Below, one piece after another: positions 21,986-33,259 of a stretch of 64,000 nt of DNA. The notes beneath the pieces are model-generated. The model did not search any database. It was not told the DNA's origin and was given only the letters and a program-made list of their open reading frames with translations. The position numbers and the translations under genes are program-made. Numbering within the stretch: position 1 is the stretch's first letter; each line of letters starts with the position of its first letter. Location of the stretch: NCBI RefSeq assembly GCF_963675165.1, contig NC_087383.1:6116839-6180838 (forward strand), given 5' to 3'. Origin of the DNA: Halichondria panicea. Its lineage: Eukaryota; Porifera; Demospongiae; Suberitida; Halichondriidae.

Positions 21986-24713
21986 ATGGCTGACAAGATT
22001 ACTCGTGCCAATAATCTTTTACGGCAAGCAGTTGACCTATTGAATCCGAATCCTAATCCTCCGAATACAGGTGTACCGGTAGGTGACAGTCGAGCTAGTC
22101 ATGACAGTGGGGAACCCAGTTCCAGTGTTCGTATACGGAAGCAGGTTCCAGCTCCAGCTCCAGCTTTGGCCTTTGTACTAATTTACAGCCAAGGTAGGCT
22201 ATACTCGTAGGGTTTGGTGCACTATTTTATGTTGGTTGTAACTTCTAATACTAGCCATTACTTCTAATTCTGTAGTAATTTTAACGTGCAAGATATGCTA
22301 CGTCCAAGGGCAACAGGCAGACGAAGAAGTAACCCATATGAAAAGAAGCGTGGAGGTTTAACCTGGACGCACAAGTTTGTGTGCCTGGGTCAATACTGTA
22401 GAACTTGTGCCGACTCCACAGGATAAGTATACCCTTAAGATTGCTGAGCTCGGAGAAAAAAAGTTGGTATTTAAGCTAAGTGGAAGTTACGCCTATCTGA
22501 AAGAAGTAATTGTGCAAGCCTTTCCCTTATTAGAAAAAGCTGGTGGGTTTGAGCTTAGTAGAACGAATGGTCCTTACAGCAAGCAATTGGTTCCGATTGA
22601 TTGTACCTTCCTCACGTCTGTTTCCAAGCTCAAGCAGTTTGTCGAACAAGCGAGAGTTTATATCCGGCCCCTTCAAGCTGACATCATCGACATATTTGGG
22701 CAGCCTTGTGATGCAGCAAATGTGGTTAGTAGTAAGAGGGTATGTGGGTGCTAATATAATAATTATACTTACGCAGCTTGAAGACGAGCCGAAGGAGAAG
22801 TGCCTGGAGTGTGGGAAGGAAGTAGACCTCTCGTTTTTGAAAACTCATATAGAAGTTTGCAAGAAAGGAGAAGGAAATGGAAGGGTGTGAAATATGATGT
22901 CCTTATTTTTGCTTTGTTTTTAAAAATTGTCCCCATGCAGGGAAAGTTCGGATCCTGATGTTGAACTTCCACCAGCACTACCCCCAATACTACCACCATT
23001 GTCTGAACTACCCCCATTGTCTGCGTCTTTACGTTACAGGTATAATAAACTTGTGTTCAAAGGAAGAAACAAAGTGCAAAGTGCAAACCTCCTGCACTCC
23101 CAGTGTTTGGGGTTTATATAAATAATTCTTTAATTACAGGACAAATGTTAGCTTGTCCACTCCAGCAGAAGCTCAGCAGTCTACTTATTCACCTGTTGGT
23201 TATTCGTAAGTACCATATCCAGCTGTGTTAGGGATAAGTGTAATATGCATATTGTTTGTTTAGGGCCTATATTAACCTTACTGAGGAAGATCTTCCTGAC
23301 GATGATCCTGATTTTCAAAGAGCATTAGAAGCAAGCTTTTCATCGCAAGCTGAATCCTCAGCACCTATTCCGTAAGAATTATATCTGCTGTGTACAGTTT
23401 AAAATTCACATTTTGCTATTATAGGTCTACAAACACTGCGCACATTCTGCAAGAACACATCAATAGTTTAGAGATTTTGTCTGATTTTGATGATGCTCAT
23501 CAATTGGTTACTGTGAGACGCAAACATATTTGGAATGACGTCAAAAGGTGTTTCAGCAAATCGTACACAAATCTTTCTCTACCGTTAAGAGTTACATTAA
23601 TTTTGTTGGGGAGTCAGCTGCTGATGAAGGTGGTCCAAAACGAGAGTTTTTTAGGCTTGCTATGGAGTCCTGTTTGAACGATCCGTCCTTGTTTTCTGGT
23701 CCTGCATTCTTAAAAGTACCTCTTCACAACACTGCTGCTCTCTTGCAGAGGCATTTTAAATACGTCGGCAACGTATTAGCGATGTCTCTTATTCAAGGAG
23801 GGCCTGTACCTATTTGTTTCGCAAGTTGGGTCTATGAGTATATTGCAAACGGTCTGGAACGTATGGAGATTAATGATGATGAACTTTCTTCTGATTCAGT
23901 GAAAGTTTTTCTGAAACAGGTAAAATGTCATTTTTTTGGTTGTGATAATCATGATAATTGTCTTTTGTGTAGGTAAAAGATGCTAACGACGTTGACATTC
24001 TTCATGAGGTTCTGTCACGAGATGAAGCAGACGTTGTGTTTGCTAGTGGTTTTGCTAAGCCAATAAACCAGGTGACCTTTGACGATATTTCAAGTATTTG
24101 TCAAATGGTTCGTATTCATTCATCTGTGCTGCCCGTAAAGGCTGAGTTAGATCAAATCAAGGAGGGTTTAAGTCTCTTCAGTGTTGCGGGCTTCATATCA
24201 CAATCACCCTCTATGCTTAAAGAACTGTTTGTGTCCCGTGTGCAGCCACTTGCACTTTCACTCACTAATTTCTTGGAGTTGATTGAATACAAGTACTCCA
24301 GTATAGGTTTAAATATGAGAGAGAGGGAGGAGTCCACTACGATGCACTGGAATGAGCTGTTAATAGAGGTTGATAACAAAATGGCAGGTATGGCAATAGA
24401 ATAATTATAATTTTGTAAATCATGTTTGGTATTTTCTTTTTCAGAGTGTAACGTTTACTCCATTGATGGGGAGCATGAAAATCGATCCCTCACATTTGAA
24501 GACTTCCTAACATTTGTATCTGGAGCAAATCGCATACCACCAACAGGGTTTGAAAAACTAATCACGATTGATTTCAACGATACTTCTTTGTACCCTACCG
24601 CCTCAACCTGTGGATTAACGATGTATTTACCCACCAAATTTGACACCTACAGTGACTTTAAGAGTGCTATGATTGAAGGACTTGTTAGTGGATTTGGATT
24701 TGGACAGCCATGA
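21986..24713 (+). CDS. UBZ-UIM-HECT E3 ubiquitin ligase, nine exons, probably frameshifted
   Basis: Exons about 21986-22193, ~22291-22735, 22777-22883, 22941-23038, 23140-23205, 23264-23371, 23415-23919, 23973-24387 and 24445-24713. Exon 3 encodes KCLECGKEVDLSFLKTHIEV C, a C2HC (UBZ-like) zinc finger. Exon 6 encodes DDDPDFQRALEASFSSQ, matching the ubiquitin-interacting motif. Exons 7-9 form the HECT domain: VGESAADEGGPKREFFRLAM is its N-lobe signature, LYPTASTCGLTMYLP holds the catalytic cysteine, and the chain ends QP as a normal short HECT tail. HECT enzymes take ubiquitin from an E2 as a thioester and pass it to a substrate. The layout resembles the G2E3-like HECT proteins that are multicopy in fish and cnidarians. 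Two probable one-base frame breaks (near 22,390 and 23,550) suggest a decayed copy or sequencing errors. A poly(A) signal AATAAA lies at 24,834. Confidence 0.85.
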
Positions 24714-24833
24714 AGCATTAAATTAGTAACGTTTTTCATGAACATGCAGTTATTCTCCTCACCCCCATCATACTATGATAACCCAATTGTGGTTCAGTCC
24801 CCATGATTACAATGTGTTTGTTCTTGTCTTGCA

Positions 24834-24839
24834 ATAAAA
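24834..24839 (+). promoter_or_regulatory. Polyadenylation signal of the HECT gene
   Basis: AATAAA about 120 bp after the HECT stop, just before the convergent 3' end of the integrase at 24,882. Confidence 0.5.
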
Positions 24840-25051
24840 ATTAACTATCAAATTCATCAGCTAAGTATATCTAATGCTCGTCTATACATACATAGTGATA
24901 CCATAGTTGTTGTCATCCTCAAGTGGATCCACATTATACCGACTTAGTTGCTTCCACAGGGGGTACTACCACCACATTGTTATCGACTCTAGATGGTAAT
25001 AGTGCACAAAGGTCAACTCCACAGCACCCACGAGTAGAACCCTGAGATAAT

Positions 25052-25580
25052 GAAAGCACCGCAGGTGCTGATGCCTCGGTGAAGATGCCAAAGCTACATA
25101 ACATAAAGCTACTGATAATTTTGCTGCATGCAAAAACTCACAGAGTGGGTAATGATCGACCATTATTATTGTTAAAAACGATCTATGCCAAAAGTTCAAG
25201 TCTAAAATTAATGGCTGCATTAGCAGAGCCTTGCAGCTCTCTTCTCACTCTTGCAGCTACCAATAGCTAGCGTTTTAGTGCAGAGCTAACTACTAAGTAG
25301 AGTAGCAACACTCGGTAAACAAGTTTGGCTACGTGCTCTTCTGAAAAGGCTGCAATGGCATTCCAAGTAGGTATAACTCGAGAACAAAGCATTATTTTGC
25401 AAATCCACGAATTAAAATCCAAGTAAACATGACTAGAAGCCTATAGAAACTCTTACTTGCACTTAATTCATCCTTGAGTAGCTGTAGCAGTCTACACAGA
25501 CAGACAGACAGACAGACAGACAGACTCACAGACACACAAACACACTACCGTATACCTCGCTTGCGCATGCACACCGAGGC
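25052..25580. mobile_element. GCGAGGTATACGG repeat inserted in integrase intron
   Basis: Inverted family copy flanked by ATAAT on both sides (25,047-25,051 and 25,581-25,585), apparently a 5-bp target duplication. It fills nearly all of the intron 25634-25042. Removing it leaves an intron of roughly 60 nt. Confidence 0.65.
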
Positions 25581-26628
25581 ATAATAAACCCACTGTACAT
25601 AATGTATAATTATATATACTGATAACAAACTTACTTGTGGTAGGGTTTGTTGTAACTGAGCGTAGCGAATTGTACCAGCAAAGAAGAGTTGAGCGGGTGA
25701 ACGGTTTGCACATGAACTGAGTGGATGATTAATATAGGCTTGCCTAAAACTATTCAAGCTTTGTTGAATTCTGGGCTGATATATAAAGTGTAAAACAAAC
25801 AAATGCAACTCGTTAGAAGGGTCAAGAACACCACAAGTTTCAAGGTGCGTAAAAATACTGTAGAATAGACAGAGGCATCCTTGGTAAACATCTCTCCAAA
25901 GCCTTTCAATCCTCTGATTGTGTACTGATCGACCCATAATCATTCCTTGGCCTATTCCTACATGCTGCAAAGACCACATATGTTCAGCAACCCCGATATT
26001 TTTGCCCCCCATATCAGATCGAACTTTGAGTGGATTTCCATAAGTACCAACAGCCTCAATGAAGTGTACTTCAACACTTCACCAGAAGTATTAGTAGTGG
26101 AGCACTTTAAGTAGACAGGTAGCCTTGAGTAACCGTCTATACCGCCATGGACTACGAATATCCATCTATAAGACATGATTTTATTATTATACAGACAAAC
26201 ATTTTATAACACCTCTAATTTTATATACCTCGATACAAAGGATAGCTACATCGCACTAGTTTCATTAAAGTCTATTTGCGTTAAGTTCGGCCCCAGTGTG
26301 GTCAATTATGGCTTCATTTATACTTTATGTGGTTGACAATACATGGAAAGTGCTAACTTTTAGTTTAAGCTTTCAGATCAACTACAGCAAAAAATTACGT
26401 TTTTTTTGTTCAGTTCATAAAGGAAGTATAATTAAGAGGTGTGAAAAAGTATTTGCAAAATCCGTGAATTCTATCAAACATACCTTACTAATTTATGGTG
26501 TCCGTCGATATGCCATAAGCTGCTGGAACGTCATAAACACGTCTGCGTACACTGGTAGAACGCCTAGCAGCAGTACCAACAGGATCAGTTCGCCGTAAGG
26601 ATTCTCTAACCCTAATTTGTTGAACAAT

Positions 26629-29519
26629 CACAGCAAAAACTGCTAACAAATACGGGAATTACGGGATGATCGTTAATGTCACACACACGGTACAGGTCAC
26701 GGACTTTCACGGGGGAGTGGTTTAACGGGAACCGTAGACAACCGTTGCCGTGGGGGAGGGGCTGGACGGGCAACCGTATGAAGACCGTGCAGTCTGACCA
26801 CATTAGCTGACGGACAATAAAGAGACACCGTATATCTATAGAGTTTTGCTACTATATAATTATGTGCCCACTTCATCAATGGCTATACTAATAAAAAAAA
26901 CAGGGTGTAAATCTAGTTGATCAAGACGAGAGTGGATTAGAGCCACAACCAAAGAGGACCAGATCTAGAGCTGCTAGATCTAGTGTCCTGTGTCCTCACT
27001 TGCGATCAGCACATATCCAAATCTAGTTATTACCGTATTCAGATACAGACCTGAGTGACCATGACTTGCCTGGATAGCTATATTCAACTGGAGTTGTACT
27101 GTCGACTCGTTATAATAATAATAAACTTGCACTGTTTTATAATAAATTATTATTCTTATACGTACTGATAGGAGGAGGAGGAGGAGGAGGAGCTCGTAAT
27201 TGCGCATGCGTAGTATGAAACCCACATTTTAAGCGGGATTTGGAGAAGCTGAGGACTTGGATTTTAAGATCAAGAGCCTTCACGTTGACGTTGAGCATGA
27301 GAGAGCCGGTTCTCTAGCTTTATGGAAGGGAAGCCTGTACGTATCTGTTCATGAACCAGCCAAAAAGTGTGTTAAGACAAGTACGTATGAAATATTAAAT
27401 ACGTGTGTAAAGTACGTGTATTGGGTCTTGTGTCTGTCAGGATGTTTCATCCTTCGGCAACAGCCTGTCAAGATGTATCATCTTTCGTCAGGTGGCCCGT
27501 CCATGTATACACTGTTTATGAATATTAATTTAGCCGTGTGTGTGTCACGTAGAGTGTGTGTATAAGTGTATTGGGTCCTTGTGTCTGTCAGGATGTTTCA
27601 TCCTTCGGCAACAGCCTGTCAAGATGTATCATCTTTTGTCAGGTGGCCCGTCCATGTATACACTGTTTGTGAATATTAATTTAGCCGTGTGTGTGTCATG
27701 TAGAGTGTGTGTGTAAGTGTATTGGGTCCTTGTGTCTGTCAGGATGTTTCATCCTTCGGCAACAGCCTGTCAAGATGTATCATCTTTCGTCAGGTGGCCT
27801 GTTCATGTATACACTGTTTGTGAATATTAATTTAGCCTTGTGTGTAAGTGTATTGGGTCCTTGTGTCTGTCAGGATGTTTCATCCTTCGGCAACAGCCTG
27901 TCAAGATGTATCATCTTTCGTCAGGTGGCCCGTCCATGTATACACTGTTTGTGAATGTTAATTTAGCCTTGTGTGTAAGTGTATTGGGTCCTTGTGTCTG
28001 TCAGGATGTTTCATCCTTCGGCAACAGCCTGTCAAGATGTATCATCTTTCGTCAGGTGGCCTGTTCATGTATACACTGTTTGTGAATATTAATTTAGCCT
28101 GGTGTGTGTCACGTAGAGTGTGTGTGTAAGTGTATTGGGTCCTTGTGTCTGTCAGGATGTTTCATCCTTCGGCAACAGCCTGTCAAGATGTATCATCTTT
28201 CGTCAGGTGGCCCGTCCATGTATACACTGTTTGTGAATATTAATTTAGCCTTGTGTGTAAGTGTATTGGGTCCTTGTGTCTGTCAGGATGTTTCATCCTT
28301 CGGCAACAGCCTGTCAAGATGTATCATCTTTCGTCAGGTGGCCCGTCCATGTATACACTGTTTGTGAATATTAATTTAGCCGTGTGTGGGCAGTTAGGAT
28401 GTTGCATCGTTTGTGTCAATTATTGTGTACTAATGATAATTGTATTGAAATGGGTTCTTTTGTCTGTTTAAATATCTATTTTCTCACTCTAAATGTAGAT
28501 GCTCATGTGATCAATCAATGACAATCGCGTACTGGGCGTGGAATCAAAAATATGATGTGTCATGACAGTGGACATTACAGGTAATGTTTACACATATTAA
28601 ATACATAATTGATAAAGTTGCTCACTATACAGGCACCCATTAACGTGTTGAAAACGACTCGTTGGACAATCATAATTATTATGATGATTTAATAATAGAA
28701 TCTCAGGTGAGATATTAATGTCAGTGTTCAAACATAATTATAATAATGTGCTTGTGTATTACTAGTACAGTAATGTTGCAGACGTAAACCAACGTCAGTT
28801 CTTATGATCGTTCTCAAGGCCTGGAAACTGCTATTAAATCATAAAGGTACTATTTCTCACAATGTAATTATTGTCTACCGTATACCTCTTGACTAGGTAT
28901 CGATGTCGATCTCTCAGATATGTCGATTCTGTTAAATTACCGACCGGTAAGCTAAAAGCGAGCTAAGTTTGAAACTCTGTAATGGCATACTTCTTTTCTC
29001 ATGCAGGCTACCATGATCATACAAGTCATTGAAAGTGAACATAATGATGGTAAATAATACAAGTCAACACTAGGTAGCCTTTAAGTCACTCATTTTGTGT
29101 CCAGCTAGCTGTTGTCTTGTGTTTCTTGTCTTGTTTCTTTCTGATGCATGCTGTATATATAAATTATATTTTTGATTGAACTTTGAACTCAACTCTAAAT
29201 AATTACAATGACATCATTAACTAGTACTAGCTGTAGCTAGCCAACGATCGATTACATAGCATGAACGGTCGACAGTCTATCAGCTCGTTTGTGTGATTTA
29301 TACGGTAGCTATCACGGTCCATCACGGTAGGTTGACGGGTGTAGACGTGTAACAAACGGGGACTTTGGCGGGTACCGTCTGAGCGTCCCCGTCTAATTGG
29401 TCCCAATCCGGGATTACACGGTGCCCGTTTATTGAAACACGGGATACCGTTTATTGACCCGTTTCATCTAATAGTACGGGCGCACACTGTACCCGCATTT
29501 GTCAGTAGTTTTTGCTGTG
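26629..29519. mobile_element. CACTA-like DNA transposon inserted in the integrase gene, 2,891 bp
   Basis: Left end CACAGCAAAAACTGCTAACA and right end (reverse complement) CACAGCAAAAACTACTGACA are inverted repeats, flanked by AAT on each side (26,626-26,628 and 29,520-29,522). Removing the element plus one AAT rejoins the integrase frame exactly (RSRGI to IVQQIRVRES), which proves the borders. A 3-bp target duplication and CAC termini fit the EnSpm/CACTA superfamily. As in CACTA elements, the subterminal 200-300 bp on both sides are packed with short ACGG/CCGT words. No transposase was recognised; it carries a minisatellite (27,420-28,380). It appears non-autonomous. Confidence 0.85.
27420..28380. 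repeat. Minisatellite with 131- and 151-bp units, seven copies
   Basis: The word GATGTTTCATCC starts at 27,441, 27,592, 27,743, 27,874, 28,005, 28,156 and 28,287, giving spacings 151, 151, 131, 131, 151, 131. The 20-bp difference is a GTGTGTCACGTAGAGTGT-type insert. Units are almost identical, so the array is recent or homogenised. A degenerate unit follows to about 28,400. The Cys-rich ORFs here follow from the repeat. Confidence 0.95.
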
Positions 29520-30309
29520 AATGATTCCCCGTGATCGTAAATGTCCATGCATCATTTTGCTGCCACAACGAGGATGATCCATAGATATCTCCATAACAAT
29601 TTCATCGAGATTGCAATCACTAATGCAGCAGTAGTTATCTGAATATGAGAGCCCATTCTGTCGCATTCTTCTACATACAGTGCTTCTAGACACACCTAGA
29701 ATTAGAGCAATGTCGAAAGATGTGAACTGGAGATTCATAAGGGTTTCAATTATAGAGGGTGAAATTTCAAACAATGGCCTCCCTGGAATTGAACCAGACT
29801 CTTCACAATCTTGAAACAGCTCCCAACACTCAAACACCTTCTGCAAAACTTGAGGGCAAATACGGGTGGAATCAGAGCTCAAATCTAACTCTATCAAGTC
29901 GGCATATATACATTCGACATGTATACACACATAATCAATAGAATCATTGTTGCTGAGATCGAGCTGCCCTATCAACAACATGAGTGCGTTCAGTTTGCTT
30001 ATAATAGTTCTTCTTTCTGCTGCTGCTGTGTCCATAACTTAACTGTATATCTAGCTGCACTATACAACTAGCTGCAATGTAATTATAGTCTCGACTATTC
30101 TATATGATGAGCACTTGCACTTACATGTACTTGTCACTCTAATTAAATTTAGACTCCACCCACCCACCCTTTCCCCGCCTAGATCTACCAATTATTATTA
30201 AACACTGTAATGCATACATGTATGCATACAATACGCATGCCATTATAATATTATGCATGTGGATAATCATAATAATTGACATGCATATAGTGTAACCTAT
30301 ACCGTGTGC

Positions 30310-30600
30310 CTATTGTAACATGTAATTGCCATGCGTATTATTTATGTTGACATGCATAATTATTGTAATGTGCATATGAATGCTGACATGCATAATTATT
30401 GTAACGTGCATATGCATGTTGACATGCATATTGTAACGTGCATATGAATGCTGACATGCATAATTATTGTAACGTGCATATGAATGCTGACATGCATAAT
30501 TATTGTAACGTGCATATGCATGTTGACATGCATATTGTAATGTGCATATGAATGCACGGCGTGTGTACATTGTCATAGTCATTTTGACACAGATAACACC
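30310..30600 (-). repeat. Right terminal inverted repeat of HECT/integrase element
   Basis: Reverse complement of the left repeat, with more subterminal units (about six GACATGCATAATTATTGTAA / CGTGCATATGAATGC pairs) than the left side. The 41-bp unique block is at 30,560-30,600. Confidence 0.8.
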
Positions 30601-30729
30601 CCATAACCATGCACCAGTCACAGCCTCAAGCAGTTGTACAGTCTTTACTATGCAAGGCCAGGTCAAATCATATCAGTATGGGGCCAACATTTCAAGTCAA
30701 ATTCTCTCGTATATCCCGGGGGGAGCACA

Positions 30730-30962
30730 TTAGGTGCATAAAATTGCAATCTATTATTATTTCCTGAATCAGCAATCTCATGATGTAGTGTTTGATTGAA
30801 GCTGTACATGTATACTGATGTATCTTTGTCAACCCTGAATACATACACAGACAGCCCACCAGATATTATGTACACCTTGTAGCTGTACAAGCTCACCTTG
30901 TTGCCATTGTCCTCACCTTCCTGACCTGCCCTGGGGCGGAGCTGCAGCAAGATAGTGTAGCC
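30730..30962 (-). CDS. Unknown exon, cut by the right end of the HECT/integrase element
   Basis: After a CAG acceptor at 30,963 the minus frame is open: GYTILLQLRPRAGQEGEDNG, then NKVSLYSYKVYIISGGLSVY and VFRVDKDTSVYMYSFNQTL. Composition and hydrophobic alternation look like protein, not noise. The frame runs into the candidate end of the mobile element (GTGCTCCCCCC at about 30,720-30,729), and no clear continuation was found beyond 21,263. The family is not recognised. It could be an exon of the minus-strand gene whose other exons lie further right. Confidence 0.45.
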
Positions 30963-31494
30963 CTGATCCGCAGAGTTACTTCAGCTTACAGTCACTTTTT
31001 GCATTTAAGAGCTGACACACCCTGACACTTTGTTTACTGAGTTACAAACTACGCCCCTTTTTTTTTAAATTAATGGATGCAAACAGGATGTGGTACTAAT
31101 GTGTGCGCAATAATAGAAGGTTCAAAGTAAGTGAAAAAAAAGAGTAAGTGAAAATAGTTCATAATGTAATGTTACATTCAGAGTTAACCAGGTCCACGGC
31201 TGTAGGGATTAGAGCGCTGCGCGCCCACATGAGGACCTTTTTAGCTTGCACGGTCTGTAATCATTTATTATTAATGATCTTTACCTATACACCCAATATT
31301 TGCATCCCCTAAATAAAATGATGTATTTTTGTTGAGGTCTCACCAAGAGGTGTTATACATATTTACGGTATATAGTGTATAATTTCCACCCACTACCAAA
31401 ATAGTCATCATGATTGTATAAAGGACTGCAATGAACAAACATGCATGAAATAAATGGAAGAATAAAATAATGTCACGTATTACAAGGTTGTGTA

Positions 31495-33022
31495 TATACA
31501 GTGCATCCAGCTTAGAGAGTAGATTACCATAAATGTGTGAGTAGCTGTACTTATATGTAAATATCTTTTGATTGGAACATTTCTAAGAAATTATGTTGAT
31601 ACCAATGTGTAGATGAATGATAAAGCTACAACATACTCAAAAATGTTTCCATGGAAACATAAGGTGGTGGGTTTGTGGTGATTAATGTAACAACAGCAAA
31701 TAGTTATAGTGGGTAATCGGTTATAGAGTACTGTATAGCGGGTAAGTTTCGTGGGGTAAAAAATTCGTTCAACTCGAGAAAAGGTAGTTTTTGTGAGTAA
31801 AAACTTCGTTTAGTCTCGTGGCTGCACGGCATTCCTACGTTCAGATAAGCCACGCCTACGATAAAATTTCGTGGAGGTCAGCCTACCCACGAAAATAACG
31901 AATATTTTACCCCACGAAAATTACCCGCTATATGGTAGTAAAACAGTAATCTTGTACAGCTAAGATCCTAGACTTCATCATATAATTGTTCAATGGTTTA
32001 GGTATCCTGACCATCCCTTTATGCATGGGTCTTATACATAATTAGTGCTGTCGCATGATCTCCAGCCAATCAGCTTATCTGAAAGTAGTCAGGTGACCAT
32101 GGATTAAATAACTTAATCCACACTTACGTGTGCTTTAAGTTGGTTTGTTAATGCACACTTTTATCAAACAATCATAATACAAGCAGATTGAATCTGAATG
32201 TCATCATAATTATAATTATAATACAAGCAGATTGAATACGTACACAAGCAAAGCTGAAAAGTATTAGAAAGTTGAATGTTATTGTTTCGACTTGTTTCAC
32301 GTGTACCGAATTGCTGACTTGACCATAGCATCACTTTTTCGTCTGGAGAAATAGGCTCAGCTTGCTTCGAAGATGTACGTACATGTACCTAAGCCAGATC
32401 CATATATTTAAATCGTTTCATCAAAGGTGCTTCAAATATCATAGCGTTCCAAAAGAGCAAACCAGATACTCATTGCCATATAGTTTGCGCACAAAGTTTC
32501 CCATCCAGTAAGCCAGATCAACTGGAGGCATATCCAGTAGTGGGATCGGGACTGTTGGTCAGCCGGTGAAATAAGTCGAGAACATGCCCAGTCAGTCCAG
32601 ATAGCTTTAGATCGTATCTCCTTCTCCTTTGCATCAGTTACTGGATCTACAAACCTACTAAAACTTGCTATTACGTCTAGCTAGCTAGCTAGCCACCAGC
32701 AACTGATTTAAAATGTAGCTAGATCTAGCTGCAACGAGGCTAGAGCTCACGTGACAGCACTAAATCCTTTAGAACACACCTAGCCAAGTCACGTGTTTTA
32801 ATGCTGGTACAATTTGCTGTTGTTCTATTAATCACCACAAACCCACCACCTTATGTTTCCATGCAAACATTTTTGAGTATGTTGTAGCTTGGTCATTCAT
32901 CTACACATTGGTATTAACACCATTTCTTAGAAATGTTCCAATCAAAATATAATTATTTACATTTAAGTACAGCTACTCACAAATTTGTGGTAATCTACTC
33001 TCTAAGATGGATGCACTGTATA
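31495..33022. mobile_element. Foldback element with ~220-bp inverted repeats
   Basis: 31,495-31,720 and 32,815-33,022 are inverted copies: both ends read TATACAGTGCATCCA.CTTAG then AGAGTAGATTACCA, and both inner edges read GGTGGTGGGTTTGTGGTGAT. A second, longer member is at 49,241-51,361, and a lone end at about 56,650-56,690. The middle is unlike in the two copies, and no transposase is seen. Target duplication not resolved. Confidence 0.75.
31736..31930. mobile_element. TAGCGGGTAA MITE, 195 bp, TA target
   Basis: Ends TAGCGGGTAAGTTTCGTGGG and CCCACGAAAATTACCCGCTA are inverted repeats (about 35 bp including GTAAAA.ATTCGTT words), flanked by TA. It is nested in the foldback element 31,495-33,022. 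A single end (TAGCGGGTAATTTTCG) is present at about 37,602-37,620. Confidence 0.8.
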
Positions 33023-33259
33023 CGTAGGTCACTAGTAAGCTAATAAATTGAGTGCATACATGTATGTCAGAAAACAATGGATAGTGTACACAGAGTTGAA
33101 AGATCACATAAGCAATCTTGCACCTCATGACAAAAAAATTTATACTCGTCATTCCAAAGTTAGTATGGGGCCAGGTCACACTCTTGAATTCAAGCAGATT
33201 GTGTTCTTGTGTGTACATATCATACAGTTGAAGGTGTAGCTTCACCATGAGGACACTAG

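Larger units (their letters stand above)
24882..30035 (-). pseudogene. Integrase (rve-fold, DD35E), broken by frameshifts and a transposon
   Basis: Minus-strand gene. Exon 1 starts at 30,035 (MDTAAAERRTIISKL). After GRPLFEIS comes a helix-turn-helix, FDIALILGVSRSTVCRRMRQ, then GSKMMHGHLRSRGI. Coding resumes at 26,625 as VQQIRVRESLRRTDP, reaches WHIDGHHKLVR at 26,484, is spliced (intron 26483-26166) to [15 protein letters not shown], and continues to 25,635. The last exon is 25041-24882 (DPLEDDNNYGITMYV). Catalytic residues: D in HIDG, D in [10 protein letters not shown] in HNQRIERLWRDV, with exactly 35 residues between the last two (DD35E). Breaks: a one-base shift at about 26,515, a one- or two-base shift at about 26,070, a third at about 24,946, and a 2.9-kb insertion at 26,629-29,519. 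The family is the integrase-core protein multicopy in fish and invertebrates (HNQRIERLWRDV signature). Confidence 0.85.
21264..30729. mobile_element. ~9.5-kb TIR element carrying HECT ligase and DD35E integrase
   Basis: Near-identical inverted repeats enclose a plus-strand HECT gene and a minus-strand integrase gene. The segment 21,408-21,448 is identical over 41 bp to the reverse complement of 30,560-30,600. Inside it on both sides are short tandem repeats built from TGCATATGCACGTTACAAT and ATGCATGTCA words (21,449-21,600; 30,360-30,556), and the inner edges match again (AATAATACGCATGGC at about 21,580 versus its inverse near 30,330-30,345). The outer limits are uncertain: candidate ends TGTCGCCCC (21,264) and GGGGGGAGCACA (30,729) would give TG...CA termini, as integrases of the retroviral fold usually leave, but no target duplication could be read. 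The named superfamily is unknown to me. Confidence 0.7.

Noticed and set aside
27420-28380. Regular array considered as CRISPR-like
   Set aside because: Units are identical throughout, without variable spacers, in a eukaryotic transposon context.
27257-28471. Cys-rich ORFs repeated five times (CQDVSSFGNSLSRCIIF)
   Set aside because: Frames produced by the 131/151-bp minisatellite. Start and stop recur because the units are identical.
21264-30729. Target-site duplication for the HECT/integrase element
   Set aside because: The bases next to the candidate ends (CAAAG on the left, TTAGG on the right) do not match, so exact borders are left open.
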